The notes under the pieces: model-generated
The model's database searches: none
What the model saw: only the letters and a program-made list of their open reading frames with translations
Told to the model about the DNA's origin: nothing
NCBI RefSeq assembly: GCF_030252345.1
Contig: NZ_CP126980.1
Location: forward strand, 7,455,501 to 7,519,500
Origin: Actinoplanes oblitus
Lineage (GTDB): Bacteria; Actinomycetota; Actinomycetes; Mycobacteriales; Micromonosporaceae
Direction of reading: 5' to 3'
DNA length: 64,000 nt
Translations under genes and position numbers: made by a program
In this document: one piece after another, positions 12,596 to 20,027 of the stretch
Numbering within the stretch: position 1 is the stretch's first letter
How the letters are laid out: every line of letters starts with the position of its first letter

Positions 12596-13537
12596 TCAGT
12601 CGCGCCCGAGGGGACGGGTGGGGTCGGGGTGGGGGTCGAGGCGTACCGTCGAACGGTCGAGGTCCTGGGGTCCCGGCATGCGGCTGCCCGGCAGGCTCAC
12701 CGCCGCCGCGCCCCAGGCGAGTCCCTCGGTGAGCGCGGCCGCGCCGCACGCGCCCGCCGCCAGGAACCCGGCCAGCAGCGCGTCCCCGGCCCCGACGGTG
12801 CTGCGCGGGACGGTCACCGGTGACGTCCCGGCCAGCACCCCGGACTCCTCGACCAGGACCGCGCCGTCCGCGCCGAGGCTGGCCAGCACCGCCCCGGCGC
12901 CGGCCGCGCGCAGCCGGGCGCAGGCGTCCAGGACGTCGCCGAGCGTGCCCAGCTCGGCACCGGCCGCCTCGGCCAGCTCCTCCCGGTTCGGCTTGACCAG
13001 GGCGGCGCCGGCGTTGACCCCGGCGAGCAGGGCCGGGCCGCTGGAGTCGACGGCGAGCCGGGCGCCGGCCGCGACCAGCCGCTCGCAGAGTGCGGCGAAG
13101 GCCGGGACGGACGGGCCGGGTGGCAGGCTGCCGCAGATCACCACCCAGTCGGCGAACCTGGCGGAGGCCAGCACCGCGTCGCTGACCTCGGCGAACTCCG
13201 CGGCGGTGAGCGTCGGACCGGCTTCGTTGATCTTCGTGACCGTGCCGTCCGGCTCGGCCAGGGTGATGTTGGAGCGGGTCCGCCCGACGATCGGGACGGC
13301 CACCAGGTCGACGCCCTCCCCCTTGAGGAGGTCGACCAGCTGCTCCCCCTCGGCGCCGCCGGCCGGCACCACGGCTGTCGACCTGATCCCGTTGGCGAGC
13401 AGCGCGCGGGAGACGTTGACACCCTTGCCGCCCGGGTCGATATGCGAGTCACCGGCCCGCAGCACCTCGCCGCGGACCAGCGCGTCGACCTCCAGGGCGC
13501 GATCGACGCTCGGGTTGAGCGTGACGGTGAGGATCAT
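12596..13537 (-). CDS. fruK: 1-phosphofructokinase / PfkB-family hexose-phosphate kinase
   Basis: 313-residue ribokinase-fold kinase. The N-terminal MILTVTLNPSVDRAL and GGKGVNVSRAL are typical of FruK/LacC-type enzymes, and the C-terminal anion-hole and catalytic-base motif STVGAGDALLAGFLAG-like segment (Asp of GAGD) is intact. FruK makes fructose-1,6-bisphosphate from fructose-1-phosphate; LacC-type enzymes act on tagatose-6-phosphate. Because the neighbouring permease is mannitol-type and a zinc dehydrogenase is present, a tagatose-6-phosphate kinase role is a real alternative. It overlaps the regulator gene by 4 bases (ATGA). Confidence 0.88.
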   Translation of the reverse strand: MILTVTLNPSVDRALEVDALVRGEVLRAGDSHIDPGGKGVNVSRALLANGIRSTAVVPAGGAEGEQLVDLLKGEGVDLVAVPIVGRTRSNITLAEPDGTVTKINEAGPTLTAAEFAEVSDAVLASARFADWVVICGSLPPGPSVPAFAALCERLVAAGARLAVDSSGPALLAGVNAGAALVKPNREELAEAAGAELGTLGDVLDACARLRAAGAGAVLASLGADGAVLVEESGVLAGTSPVTVPRSTVGAGDALLAGFLAAGACGAAALTEGLAWGAAAVSLPGSRMPGPQDLDRSTVRLDPHPDPTRPLGRD

Positions 13538-14295
13538 GCCCGGACCATCCGCACCCCGGTGGCCTCGACCTCGGCGGCCAGCTCGTGGTCGAGCCCGTTG
13601 TCGGTGATCAGCAGGTCCAGCTCGGCGAGGCCACCGAACCGGGCCAGGTAGTCGTTGCCGATCTTGGTGTGGTCGGCGAGCAGCACCACCCGGCGGGCGG
13701 CGGCGATCATCGCCCGCTTGACCGCCGCCTCGGCCGGGTCGGGGGTGGTCATGCCGCGCTCGACGGTGCAGCCGTTGGTGCCCATGAAGGCCACGTCGAC
13801 GTACATCTCGGACAGCGGCCGCAGCGCCCAGTCGTCCACCGTGGCCAGGGTCTTGCCGCGCACCCGCCCACCGAGCAGCAACACCGTCAGGTTCGGCTTG
13901 AGGCCCAGCGTCGCGGCCAGCACCGGCGAGTTGACCACGACGGTGAGTTCGCGGTCGGCGGGCAGCAGGTGGGCCAGCCGGGCGGTGGTCGTCCCGGCGT
14001 CCAGGATCACCGCACCGTCCTGCGGGACCTCGGCCAGGGCGGCCTTGGCGATCCGTTCCTTCTCGCCGATCAGCACGGCGTCGCGGGTGGCCAGGGCAGG
14101 CTCGAAGCCGAGCCGCTCGACCGGGATCGCTCCACCGTGCACCCGGCGCAGCACACCGGCCCGCTCCAGCACCGTGAGGTCGCGCCGGATCGTCTCGGCG
14201 GTGACGGTGAAGCTGTCCGCCAGCGTGACCACGTCCACCCGGCCCTCCGCACGGGCGCGCCGGACGATCTCCTGCTGCCGTTCCTCCGCGTACAT
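13534..14295 (-). CDS. DeoR/GlpR-family transcriptional regulator
   Basis: 253 residues, standard for the family. The N-terminal winged helix-turn-helix (MYAEERQQEIVRRARAEG through SFTVTAETIRRDLTVLERAG) carries the DeoR signature; the C-terminal sensor domain contains ILDAGTTTARLA and VAFMGTNGC, which bind sugar phosphates in relatives. As first gene of the PTS operon it probably represses the operon until a phosphorylated sugar is present, like FruR in other actinomycetes. The intergenic region carries a promoter overlapped by TTTG repeats (see that entry). Confidence 0.93.
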   Translation of the reverse strand: MYAEERQQEIVRRARAEGRVDVVTLADSFTVTAETIRRDLTVLERAGVLRRVHGGAIPVERLGFEPALATRDAVLIGEKERIAKAALAEVPQDGAVILDAGTTTARLAHLLPADRELTVVVNSPVLAATLGLKPNLTVLLLGGRVRGKTLATVDDWALRPLSEMYVDVAFMGTNGCTVERGMTTPDPAEAAVKRAMIAAARRVVLLADHTKIGNDYLARFGGLAELDLLITDNGLDHELAAEVEATGVRMVRA

Positions 14296-14317
14296 CCGCT
14301 CACCGTCCAGCCATCGA

Positions 14318-14360
14318 TTTTGCTTTGTCTTTGTTTACGCCCGGTTCTGTCCGAGCGCAA
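14318..14360 (-). promoter_or_regulatory. PTS operon promoter with direct-repeat operator
   Basis: On the minus strand TTGCGC (14355-14360), 17-bp spacer and TAAACA (14332-14337) form a candidate promoter about 35 bases before the deoR-type start codon. The -10 box lies inside a run that reads on the plus strand TTTGC-TTTGTC-TTTGTT (14319-14335), three short direct repeats. Direct TTTG-type repeats are typical DeoR-family operators, so autoregulation of the operon is likely. Confidence 0.5.
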
Positions 14361-14462
14361 TATGTCAAAGAGATTTCGGTCTCCGCACAGGAGAAATCCT
14401 GGAGCATCAATGGGGCGAATGCCGCGTCATCCCCCGGACCACGCGGAGCGGTCGGATGATCA

Positions 14463-15422
14463 TCAATGCCCGACTGTGTTGGCTTTCGCCTCGCCCGCGG
14501 GATCCGGGGCACCCGCGGTACGCCCGGCCAGCTCGGCCACCGTCTCGCGGACCCGATCGCGGAGCCAGCGGTGCGCGCCGTCGGCGTCGTAGCGCTGATG
14601 CCAGGCCATGGCGATCTCCTTGGGCGGCAGCGGGACGGGCGGACGCAGCGCGACCAGGCCCAGGGCCTCGACCGCCCGGCTGCCGAGCCGCTCCGGCATC
14701 AACCCCACGAGATCGGTCCGGGCGACCACCACCAGGGCCGCACCGAAGGTCGGCACCGCGAGGGCGACCTGCCGGGTCAGCCCCAGCCCGGCGAGCGCCT
14801 CGTCGATCGGGCCGGTGAGCTTGCCCCGCCGGGACGCGCTCACGTGCACGGCCGCCGCATAGCGCTCCGGGGTGAGCTCCCCGGCGGTCAACGGGTGGCC
14901 GGCCCGGACGATCGCCGCCATCCGGTCGGTGAACAGTGGCTCCACCACGATCTCCGGCGGCGCGTCGGGCACCACGCCGATGTCCAGGTCGGCCTGGCCG
15001 TCACGCAACTGCAGGCCGCCGTCCGCCGCCGGATCCTCACCGAGGAAGCGCAGCGTGACGCCGGGCGCCTCGGCCCGCACCCGGGCCAGCAGCTCCGGGC
15101 CGAGCGCCGTCGCCACGTCGTCGGCGAGCACGGTGAAGACCCGCCGCAGGGTGGCCGGGTCGGGCGGGTCGGGCGGGGTGAAGACCGCGCGGGCGCGCTC
15201 GACCAGCGCGTGCACCTCGGTGCGCAGCTCCTGGGCACGCGGGGTGAGCACCATCCGCCGCCCGGACCGGACCAGCACCGGATCGCCGATCACCGCCCGG
15301 ATCCGGCCCAGCGCGCGGCTGGTGGCCGGCTCGGACAGGTGCAGCCGGCGGGCCGCGCCACCGACGCTGCCCTCCTCCAGCAGCGCGTCCAGGGCGAACA
15401 GGAGGTTCAGGTCCAGGTTCAT
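14463..15422 (-). CDS. LysR-family transcriptional regulator
   Basis: 319 residues. The N-terminal winged HTH reads LDLNLLFALDALLEEGSVGG with the recognition helix in RRLHLSEPATSRALGRIR; the rest is a periplasmic-binding-protein-like effector domain (residues 95-300). It resembles the NodD/YafC-like branch. Start ATG at 15422 (MNLDLNLLFALD); an upstream in-frame start would add 12 residues not typical of the family. It is divergent from the efflux gene with 72 bases between starts, the classic arrangement for a LysR regulator of that gene. Confidence 0.92.
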   Translation of the reverse strand: MNLDLNLLFALDALLEEGSVGGAARRLHLSEPATSRALGRIRAVIGDPVLVRSGRRMVLTPRAQELRTEVHALVERARAVFTPPDPPDPATLRRVFTVLADDVATALGPELLARVRAEAPGVTLRFLGEDPAADGGLQLRDGQADLDIGVVPDAPPEIVVEPLFTDRMAAIVRAGHPLTAGELTPERYAAAVHVSASRRGKLTGPIDEALAGLGLTRQVALAVPTFGAALVVVARTDLVGLMPERLGSRAVEALGLVALRPPVPLPPKEIAMAWHQRYDADGAHRWLRDRVRETVAELAGRTAGAPDPAGEAKANTVGH

Positions 15423-15458
15423 TGCGTCTCGTGCAACCTTTCCTTGTGAAGCATGCAT

Positions 15459-15487
15459 TTGACGTCAGATATGGGCGATCCTAGCGT
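15459..15487 (+). promoter_or_regulatory. leaderless promoter of the MFS gene
   Basis: TTGACG (15459-15464), exact 17-bp spacer, TAGCGT (15482-15487), then 7 bases to ATG at 15495. The expected transcription start coincides with the start codon, so the transcript is predicted leaderless. This decides the start: in-frame ATGs at 15453 and 15471 lie upstream of, or within, the promoter. Confidence 0.7.
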
Positions 15488-15494
15488 CGATCAC

Positions 15495-16877
15495 ATGAAA
15501 CGCGAGAACTCCACGCTGGCCCTCATGTGCCTGACCGTGCTGACCCTGCAGGCGCTGGTCGCGGGCATCAACCTGGCCATCCCGCGGCTCGCCGCGAGCG
15601 GTCTGCACCCGGGCCCCGGCGACCTGGTCTGGATCGTCGACGCCTACGTGCTGGCCTTCGCCGGCCTGCTCATCCCGGCCGGGGCGCTCGGCGACCGGCT
15701 CGGCCGCAAGGGTGTGCTGATCGCCGGGCTGGCGCTGTTCGGGGTGGCCAACCTGCTCAGCGCCCTGGCCCCGGACGTCACGGTGCTCCAGGCCGGCCGC
15801 GCGCTCGGCGGCGCCGCCGCCGCGCTGGCCCAGCCGGCCACCCTGGCCCTGCTGCTGCACGCCACCCGGCCGGAGCGCCGCCCGCAGGCGATCGCCCTGT
15901 GGACCGCCTGCATGGGCCTCGGCGGCATGGCCGGCAACCTGGTCGCCGGCGCGGTGCTGCAGTGGTTCGACTGGCCGGCGCTGTTCCTGACCTTCGTCCC
16001 GGTGGCGCTGCTGCTGGTGGCCGGCGTCGCGGTGTACGTGCCCCGCGCGCCCCGCCACGACGCCCCGGTCGACCCGATCGGCACGGCGCTGCTCACCGGC
16101 GGCCTGTTCGCCCTGCTGCACGGCATCATCGAGGGCCCGGAACGGGGCTGGACCGACACCGTGGTGCTGACCTCGTTCGCCGCCGGGCTGGTCGTGCTCG
16201 CCGCCTTCACCGGGCACGCGCTGCGCTCCCGCAGGCCGCTGCTCGACCCGCGGGTCTTCCGGATCGCTTCGGTACGGGCCGGCGCGCTCGGTGTCGGCGC
16301 GACGTTCTTCGCGCTGTTCGGGCTCTTCTACGTCAACGCGCAGTTCCTGCAGAACGTGAAGGGCTACTCGACGCTGCTCACCGGCGTGGCGATCGGCCCG
16401 CTGGCGATCGGGATGGGCGTCATCTCGCGGCGGGCGGTGCCGCTGGCCCAGCGCTTCGGTCCCCGCCCGGTCATCGCGACCGGCCTGGCCACGATCGTGC
16501 TGGGCCTGCTCCTGCTGTCGACGGTGCGGGCCGGCACCCCGTACCCGATCTACGCGATCTACCTGCTCCTGATGGCTACCGGGATGGGCCTGTGCGCACC
16601 GGCCCTGACCGGCGGCATCCTGGCCGGGCTGCCGGCCAGCAGCGCCGGCCTCGGCTCCGGGCTGAACTCGGCGGCCCGCGAGGTGGGCGCCGCGCTCGGC
16701 GTCGCGCTGATCGGCACGGTGCTCACCGAGCACCACGCGCTGCGCTCCCCCACCGACTTCCTGGCCGGCCTGAGCGTCGGGTACCGGGTGCTGGCCGCGG
16801 TGCTCGCCGCCGCCGCGGTGCTCGTGGTCGCCACCTGGCCGACCACGTCCCGCGACTGCGAGCCGGTGGCCGCGTGA
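15495..16877 (+). CDS. MFS drug/metabolite efflux transporter, DHA2 type
   Basis: 460-residue membrane protein with about 14 hydrophobic segments. The MFS loop 2-3 motif is GALGDRLGRKGVL (near residue 70), and the drug/H+ antiporter motif in helix 5 appears as ACMGLGGMAGNLVAGAVL. These place it in the EmrB/QacA-like DHA2 group of proton-driven exporters. Substrate unknown. It is driven by a leaderless promoter and is probably controlled by the divergent LysR regulator. A strong hairpin follows the stop codon by 6 bases. Confidence 0.92.
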   Translation: MKRENSTLALMCLTVLTLQALVAGINLAIPRLAASGLHPGPGDLVWIVDAYVLAFAGLLIPAGALGDRLGRKGVLIAGLALFGVANLLSALAPDVTVLQAGRALGGAAAALAQPATLALLLHATRPERRPQAIALWTACMGLGGMAGNLVAGAVLQWFDWPALFLTFVPVALLLVAGVAVYVPRAPRHDAPVDPIGTALLTGGLFALLHGIIEGPERGWTDTVVLTSFAAGLVVLAAFTGHALRSRRPLLDPRVFRIASVRAGALGVGATFFALFGLFYVNAQFLQNVKGYSTLLTGVAIGPLAIGMGVISRRAVPLAQRFGPRPVIATGLATIVLGLLLLSTVRAGTPYPIYAIYLLLMATGMGLCAPALTGGILAGLPASSAGLGSGLNSAAREVGAALGVALIGTVLTEHHALRSPTDFLAGLSVGYRVLAAVLAAAAVLVVATWPTTSRDCEPVAA

Positions 16878-16883
16878 AAAGCC

Positions 16884-16909
16884 GGCACCCGGCCGCCCGG
16901 CCGGGTGCC
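16884..16909. terminator. terminator hairpin between MFS gene and adk
   Basis: GGCACCCGGCC-GCCC-GGCCGGGTGCC: a perfect 11-bp stem with a 4-base loop, 6 bases after the MFS stop and 53 bases from the convergent adk stop. No U-tract. It may serve both directions. Confidence 0.8.
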
Positions 16910-16962
16910 ACGAGCACGGGCCGGCGGCGGGACCGCGCTCCGGGCGTACCGGAAGAGGGGTT

Positions 16963-17622
16963 TCAGTGGTCGTCGGCCGGAATGTAGGCAGGCAGGCCGA
17001 GGGTTTTGCGGATGGCGTTCTGGACTTCGTCGACCGGCGGGCGGCCGTCGACGTCGTGGACGACCTCCTTGCGCTGGAAGAGCTCCAGGACCGGGCGGGT
17101 CTTCTCGTGGTAGTCGCGCAGGCGGGCCTCCAGGGCCTCCGGGGTGTCGTCGGCCCGGGTGACCAGCTCGTGGCCGCAGATGTCGCAGCGGCCCTCCTGC
17201 TCGGGGCGGTCCGCGATCAGGTTGTAGTCCATCCCGCAGTTCGGGCAGAGGCGGCGGCTGAGCACCCGGCGGCGCACCTCGTCGTCGGGCAGTTCCAGGT
17301 GGATCACCGCGTCGAGGTCGTAGGACTCCATGAAGAACTCGGCCTGGCGGCCGTTGCGCGGGAAGCCGTCGATGACGAAGCCGAAATTCCAGTCGTGCTG
17401 GTCGAGACGGTCCCGGACGACCGCCTCGACGACGTCGTCGCCGATCAGCTCGCCGGCCGCCATGGTGCGGCGGACCTGGGCGCCCATCTTGGTGTGGTTG
17501 CGCACGTTCCATCGGAAGATGTCGCCGACGCTGATGTGCACCAGGTCCAGGTCGCGAGCCAGCAGCTGGCCCTGGGTGCCCTTGCCGCTGCCCTGCACCC
17601 CCATGATCACGTACTTCCGCAT
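16963..17622 (-). CDS. adk: adenylate kinase, zinc-lid type
   Basis: 219-residue nucleoside monophosphate kinase catalysing ATP + AMP to 2 ADP. The P-loop is MGVQGSGKGTQGQLL (most Adks have GxPGAGKGT, here GVQGSGKGT). The AMP-binding signature FVIDGFPRN is intact and the lid carries a four-Cys zinc site, CPNCGMDYN and CDICGHEL. Actinobacteria normally encode their main adk in the secY-map ribosomal cluster; this copy sits elsewhere and is probably a paralogue. Start ATG at 17622 with GAGGAGG 7 bases upstream. It is the last gene of a three-gene unit, 19 bases after the unknown gene. Confidence 0.92.
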   Translation of the reverse strand: MRKYVIMGVQGSGKGTQGQLLARDLDLVHISVGDIFRWNVRNHTKMGAQVRRTMAAGELIGDDVVEAVVRDRLDQHDWNFGFVIDGFPRNGRQAEFFMESYDLDAVIHLELPDDEVRRRVLSRRLCPNCGMDYNLIADRPEQEGRCDICGHELVTRADDTPEALEARLRDYHEKTRPVLELFQRKEVVHDVDGRPPVDEVQNAIRKTLGLPAYIPADDH

Positions 17623-17641
17623 GTGGGCGTCCTCCTCGAGG

Positions 17642-18214
17642 TCAGTCCGCCGCGCCGATGCGCAGCGGGCCGGGTGCCGGACCGGTCAGCGTGGTGGGAT
17701 CGATGCTCCAGGCGCCGGCCACCCGGAACACGTCGCGCTCGGCGACCAGCACTGTGGACTCGTCGTCCAGTGTGCCGGGCAGGCCGGCCTCCCGTTCGGC
17801 CGGGCCGGGCTCGCCGAACCACGAGGTGACCTCGCCCGTCTGCCCGACATACCCGAAGGCCCGCACGAGATCACCTCGCACGGCCCGCTGCCACCGATGC
17901 AATTCGGTCACCCGGTGGGTGGCGAAGTACTGCACCTCGGTGTCGAGTGTGGCCGAGAGCGCCACCACGTCCGGGGCCGAGGAGATCAACCAGTGCCCGG
18001 CGGCCAGCACCCAGGACGTGTCCCGGGCACCGGGCAGCGGCGGCGTGATCGCGACCCGGTCGCCGGTCAGGTGAGCCAGGTCGAGGCCGTCCCGCCACCG
18101 CACCGGACCGAGATCACGCAGCCCGAGGGCGGAGCGGATCGCGTCCTGATCCCGGCCGGCGACCGCCAGCCAGGCCTGCTTGCCGCCGAAACCGGCCATG
18201 ACGTCCGTTTGCAT
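17642..18214 (-). CDS. conserved hypothetical protein between MazF-like gene and adk
   Basis: 190 residues, soluble, no signal peptide or membrane helix. I do not recognise the family. Visible features are a tryptophan-rich middle (VRWRDGLDLAHL, WVLAAGHWLISSAPD, LHRWQRAVRGDLVRAFGY) and a C-terminal stretch WSIDPTTLTG. ATG at 18214 is used; a second in-frame ATG five codons later is possible. Its start is 26 bases after the MazF-like gene and its stop 19 bases before adk, so all three are probably co-transcribed. It could be a partner of the MazF-like protein, but nothing in the sequence shows an antitoxin fold. Confidence 0.8.
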   Translation of the reverse strand: MQTDVMAGFGGKQAWLAVAGRDQDAIRSALGLRDLGPVRWRDGLDLAHLTGDRVAITPPLPGARDTSWVLAAGHWLISSAPDVVALSATLDTEVQYFATHRVTELHRWQRAVRGDLVRAFGYVGQTGEVTSWFGEPGPAEREAGLPGTLDDESTVLVAERDVFRVAGAWSIDPTTLTGPAPGPLRIGAAD

Positions 18215-18240
18215 GTCCGCAACGCTAGCCGGTTGTCCGG

Positions 18241-18900
18241 TTATGCCCAGCCGTAATCCCGCTGGAGCGCGGCCGCCACCCGGGTGAACCGGGTGCGGTC
18301 CAGGATGGCGCCCTCCCGGCGGATGCCGTCCTCCGCCACCTCCAGGACCCGGTCCAGGCGGACCCAGCTGGGGCGCTGGGTGCGGTCCCACTCGCCGACG
18401 CCGAGGGCGAGCCAGTTGCGCTGGCCGTCGCGCTCGCTCTGGCTGGACAGCATCAGGCCGAGCAGGGTCCCGCCGGTCCGGCCGACGACCAGGACCGGGC
18501 GGTCCTTCCCCTGACCGGGGTCGTCCTCGTAGGGGACCCAGGTCCAGACGATCTCGCCGGGGTCGGCGTCGCCGTCGAGGTTCGGGGAGTAGGCGATGGT
18601 GCGGGTGCTGTGCTGCTCGGTGGGTACGTGGCGGGGCGGGCGGGAAGCGGGCGGTTGCGGCCTCGGCGACCCGCCCGGGCGGGCGGCCGGCGGCTTTCCC
18701 GGTCCGCGCGGCTGCCGTTCCGGCACCGATGAACGGGGACCGGCGGTTGGCGTGGCCGGCCGGGAACGCACGGTCGGTTCCGGTCGGGAACGCACGGTCG
18801 GTTCCGGTCGGGAACGCACGGTCGGTTCCGGCCGGGAACGCACGGTCGGTTCCGGCTGGCCGAGGATCCGGCGCAGGAGGGACTTCAGCAATTCGAGCAC
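18241..18900 (-). CDS. MazF/PemK-like protein with repeat-bearing N-terminus
   Basis: 219 residues. The C-terminal 115 residues resemble the PemK/MazF ribonuclease fold: GEIVWTWVPYEDD and GKDRPVLVVGRTGG match the family's opening strands (GxIVWxxxP...GKxRPvlVv), followed by LSSQSERDGQRNWLALG and PSWVRLDRVLEV. The N-terminal 100 residues are disordered, Pro/Arg-rich and contain four exact copies of PEPTVRSR. No antitoxin gene is adjacent on this strand. MazF toxins are usually about 110 residues, so the tail is unusual. GTG start at 18900 with AAGGTG 5 bases upstream. The enzyme may be a stand-alone RNase or a modified toxin. Confidence 0.8.
   Translation of the reverse strand: MLELLKSLLRRILGQPEPTVRSRPEPTVRSRPEPTVRSRPEPTVRSRPATPTAGPRSSVPERQPRGPGKPPAARPGGSPRPQPPASRPPRHVPTEQHSTRTIAYSPNLDGDADPGEIVWTWVPYEDDPGQGKDRPVLVVGRTGGTLLGLMLSSQSERDGQRNWLALGVGEWDRTQRPSWVRLDRVLEVAEDGIRREGAILDRTRFTRVAAALQRDYGWA
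18761..18856. repeat. 4 x 24-bp tandem repeat inside the MazF-like gene
   Basis: Four units of 24 bp start at 18761, 18785, 18809 and 18833 and differ only at the last base (T or C). They are in frame and encode PEPTVRSR four times. Near-identity at the DNA level implies recent expansion. Confidence 0.95.
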
Positions 18901-18925
18901 CGCTGCACCTTACGGCCTCCCCGGA

Positions 18926-18943
18926 ACTGTACGGCCGTACAGT
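18926..18943. promoter_or_regulatory. 18-bp perfect palindrome, candidate operator
   Basis: ACTGTACGGCCGTACAGT is a perfect palindrome between the divergent MazF-like gene (start 18900) and the agmatinase gene (start 18993). It is followed by a second TACAGT at 18951. TACAGT on either strand could be a -10 box (minus strand at 18926-18931, plus strand at 18951-18956), so a dimeric repressor here could control both directions. The TetR regulator just past the agmatinase gene is the obvious candidate. Confidence 0.55.
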
Positions 18944-18992
18944 ATGGCGATACAGTCCCCGGCGACACCGTGCGCCGGGAAGGATGCAGAAC

Positions 18993-20027
18993 ATGACGCG
19001 CTATGGACCGATGTTCGGGCCGGACTACACATTCCTCGGGGTCCCCGACTGCGACTGGCGGGAGCCCGAGACGTACGCCGACGCCGACGTGGTGATCATC
19101 GGCGCCCCCTTCGACGGCGGCACCTCGCACCGGCCCGGCGCGCGCTTCGGCCCGCAGGTCATCCGCGGCACCGACTACCTGGCGCACGACGGCTCCCGGC
19201 CGCACATGGCGATGCGGGTCGACGCGCTCGGCCCCGACCTGACCGTCAAGGACGCCGGCGACCTGGAGGTGTTCAGCGGCGAGATCGAGCGCAGCTGCCG
19301 GACCATCGAGGAGGGTGTCGGCTTCATCGCCCGCAACGGCGCGATTCCCCTGGTGCTGGGCGGCGACCACACGGTGACCTGGCCGGACGTGACCGGCGTG
19401 GCCAGCGCGTACGGTAAGGGCCGGATCTCGGTGATCCACTTCGACGCGCACGCGGACACCGGGGACATCGAGTTCGGCTCGCTCTACGGCCACGGCCAGC
19501 CGATGCGCCGGTTGATCGAGTCGGGCGCCGTCCGCGGCGACCGGTTCCTGCAGCTGGGCCTGCGCGGCTACTGGCCGGGCCCGGAGATCCTGGACTGGAT
19601 GGCCGACCAGCGGATGAACTCGTTCCACATGAGCGAGATCGTCGAGCGCGGGCTGGACGCGGTGCTGGACAGCGCGTTCGAGATCGCCATGGACGGCTGC
19701 GACGGCGTCTTCCTCTCGGTCGACATCGACGTCTGCGACCCGGGGCACGCGCCCGGCACCGGCACCCCGGAGCCGGGTGGCTTCACCGCCCGGCAGCTGC
19801 TCGACAGCGTCTCCCGGATCTGCCACGAACTGCCGGTGGTCGGGATGGACATCGTCGAGGTGTCGCCGCCGTTCGACCACGCGGAGATCACCGCGATGCT
19901 GGGCAACCGGGTGGTCCTGGAGGCGCTCTCCGGGATGGCCCGGCGGCGCAAGGACGGCGACGGGCCGCGCTGGAAGCGTTCGACGCCGCTGCTAGAGGGC
20001 CGGGGTACGACCCAGCAGCCGGGCTAA
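18993..20027 (+). CDS. agmatinase / ureohydrolase family enzyme
   Basis: 344-residue member of the arginase-agmatinase family, which hydrolyses guanidino compounds to urea and an amine using two manganese ions. All metal-binding motifs are present: GGDHTVTWPD (His), HFDAHADTGD (Asp, His, Asp) and SVDIDVCDPGHAPGTGTPEPGG-type ending (Asp, Asp). Agmatine and 4-guanidinobutyrate are both plausible substrates. ATG at 18993 is preferred over 18984 because GGGAAGG lies 9 bases before it but directly abuts the earlier ATG. The 3' end overlaps the convergent tetR gene by 36 bases. Confidence 0.9.
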   Translation: MTRYGPMFGPDYTFLGVPDCDWREPETYADADVVIIGAPFDGGTSHRPGARFGPQVIRGTDYLAHDGSRPHMAMRVDALGPDLTVKDAGDLEVFSGEIERSCRTIEEGVGFIARNGAIPLVLGGDHTVTWPDVTGVASAYGKGRISVIHFDAHADTGDIEFGSLYGHGQPMRRLIESGAVRGDRFLQLGLRGYWPGPEILDWMADQRMNSFHMSEIVERGLDAVLDSAFEIAMDGCDGVFLSVDIDVCDPGHAPGTGTPEPGGFTARQLLDSVSRICHELPVVGMDIVEVSPPFDHAEITAMLGNRVVLEALSGMARRRKDGDGPRWKRSTPLLEGRGTTQQPG

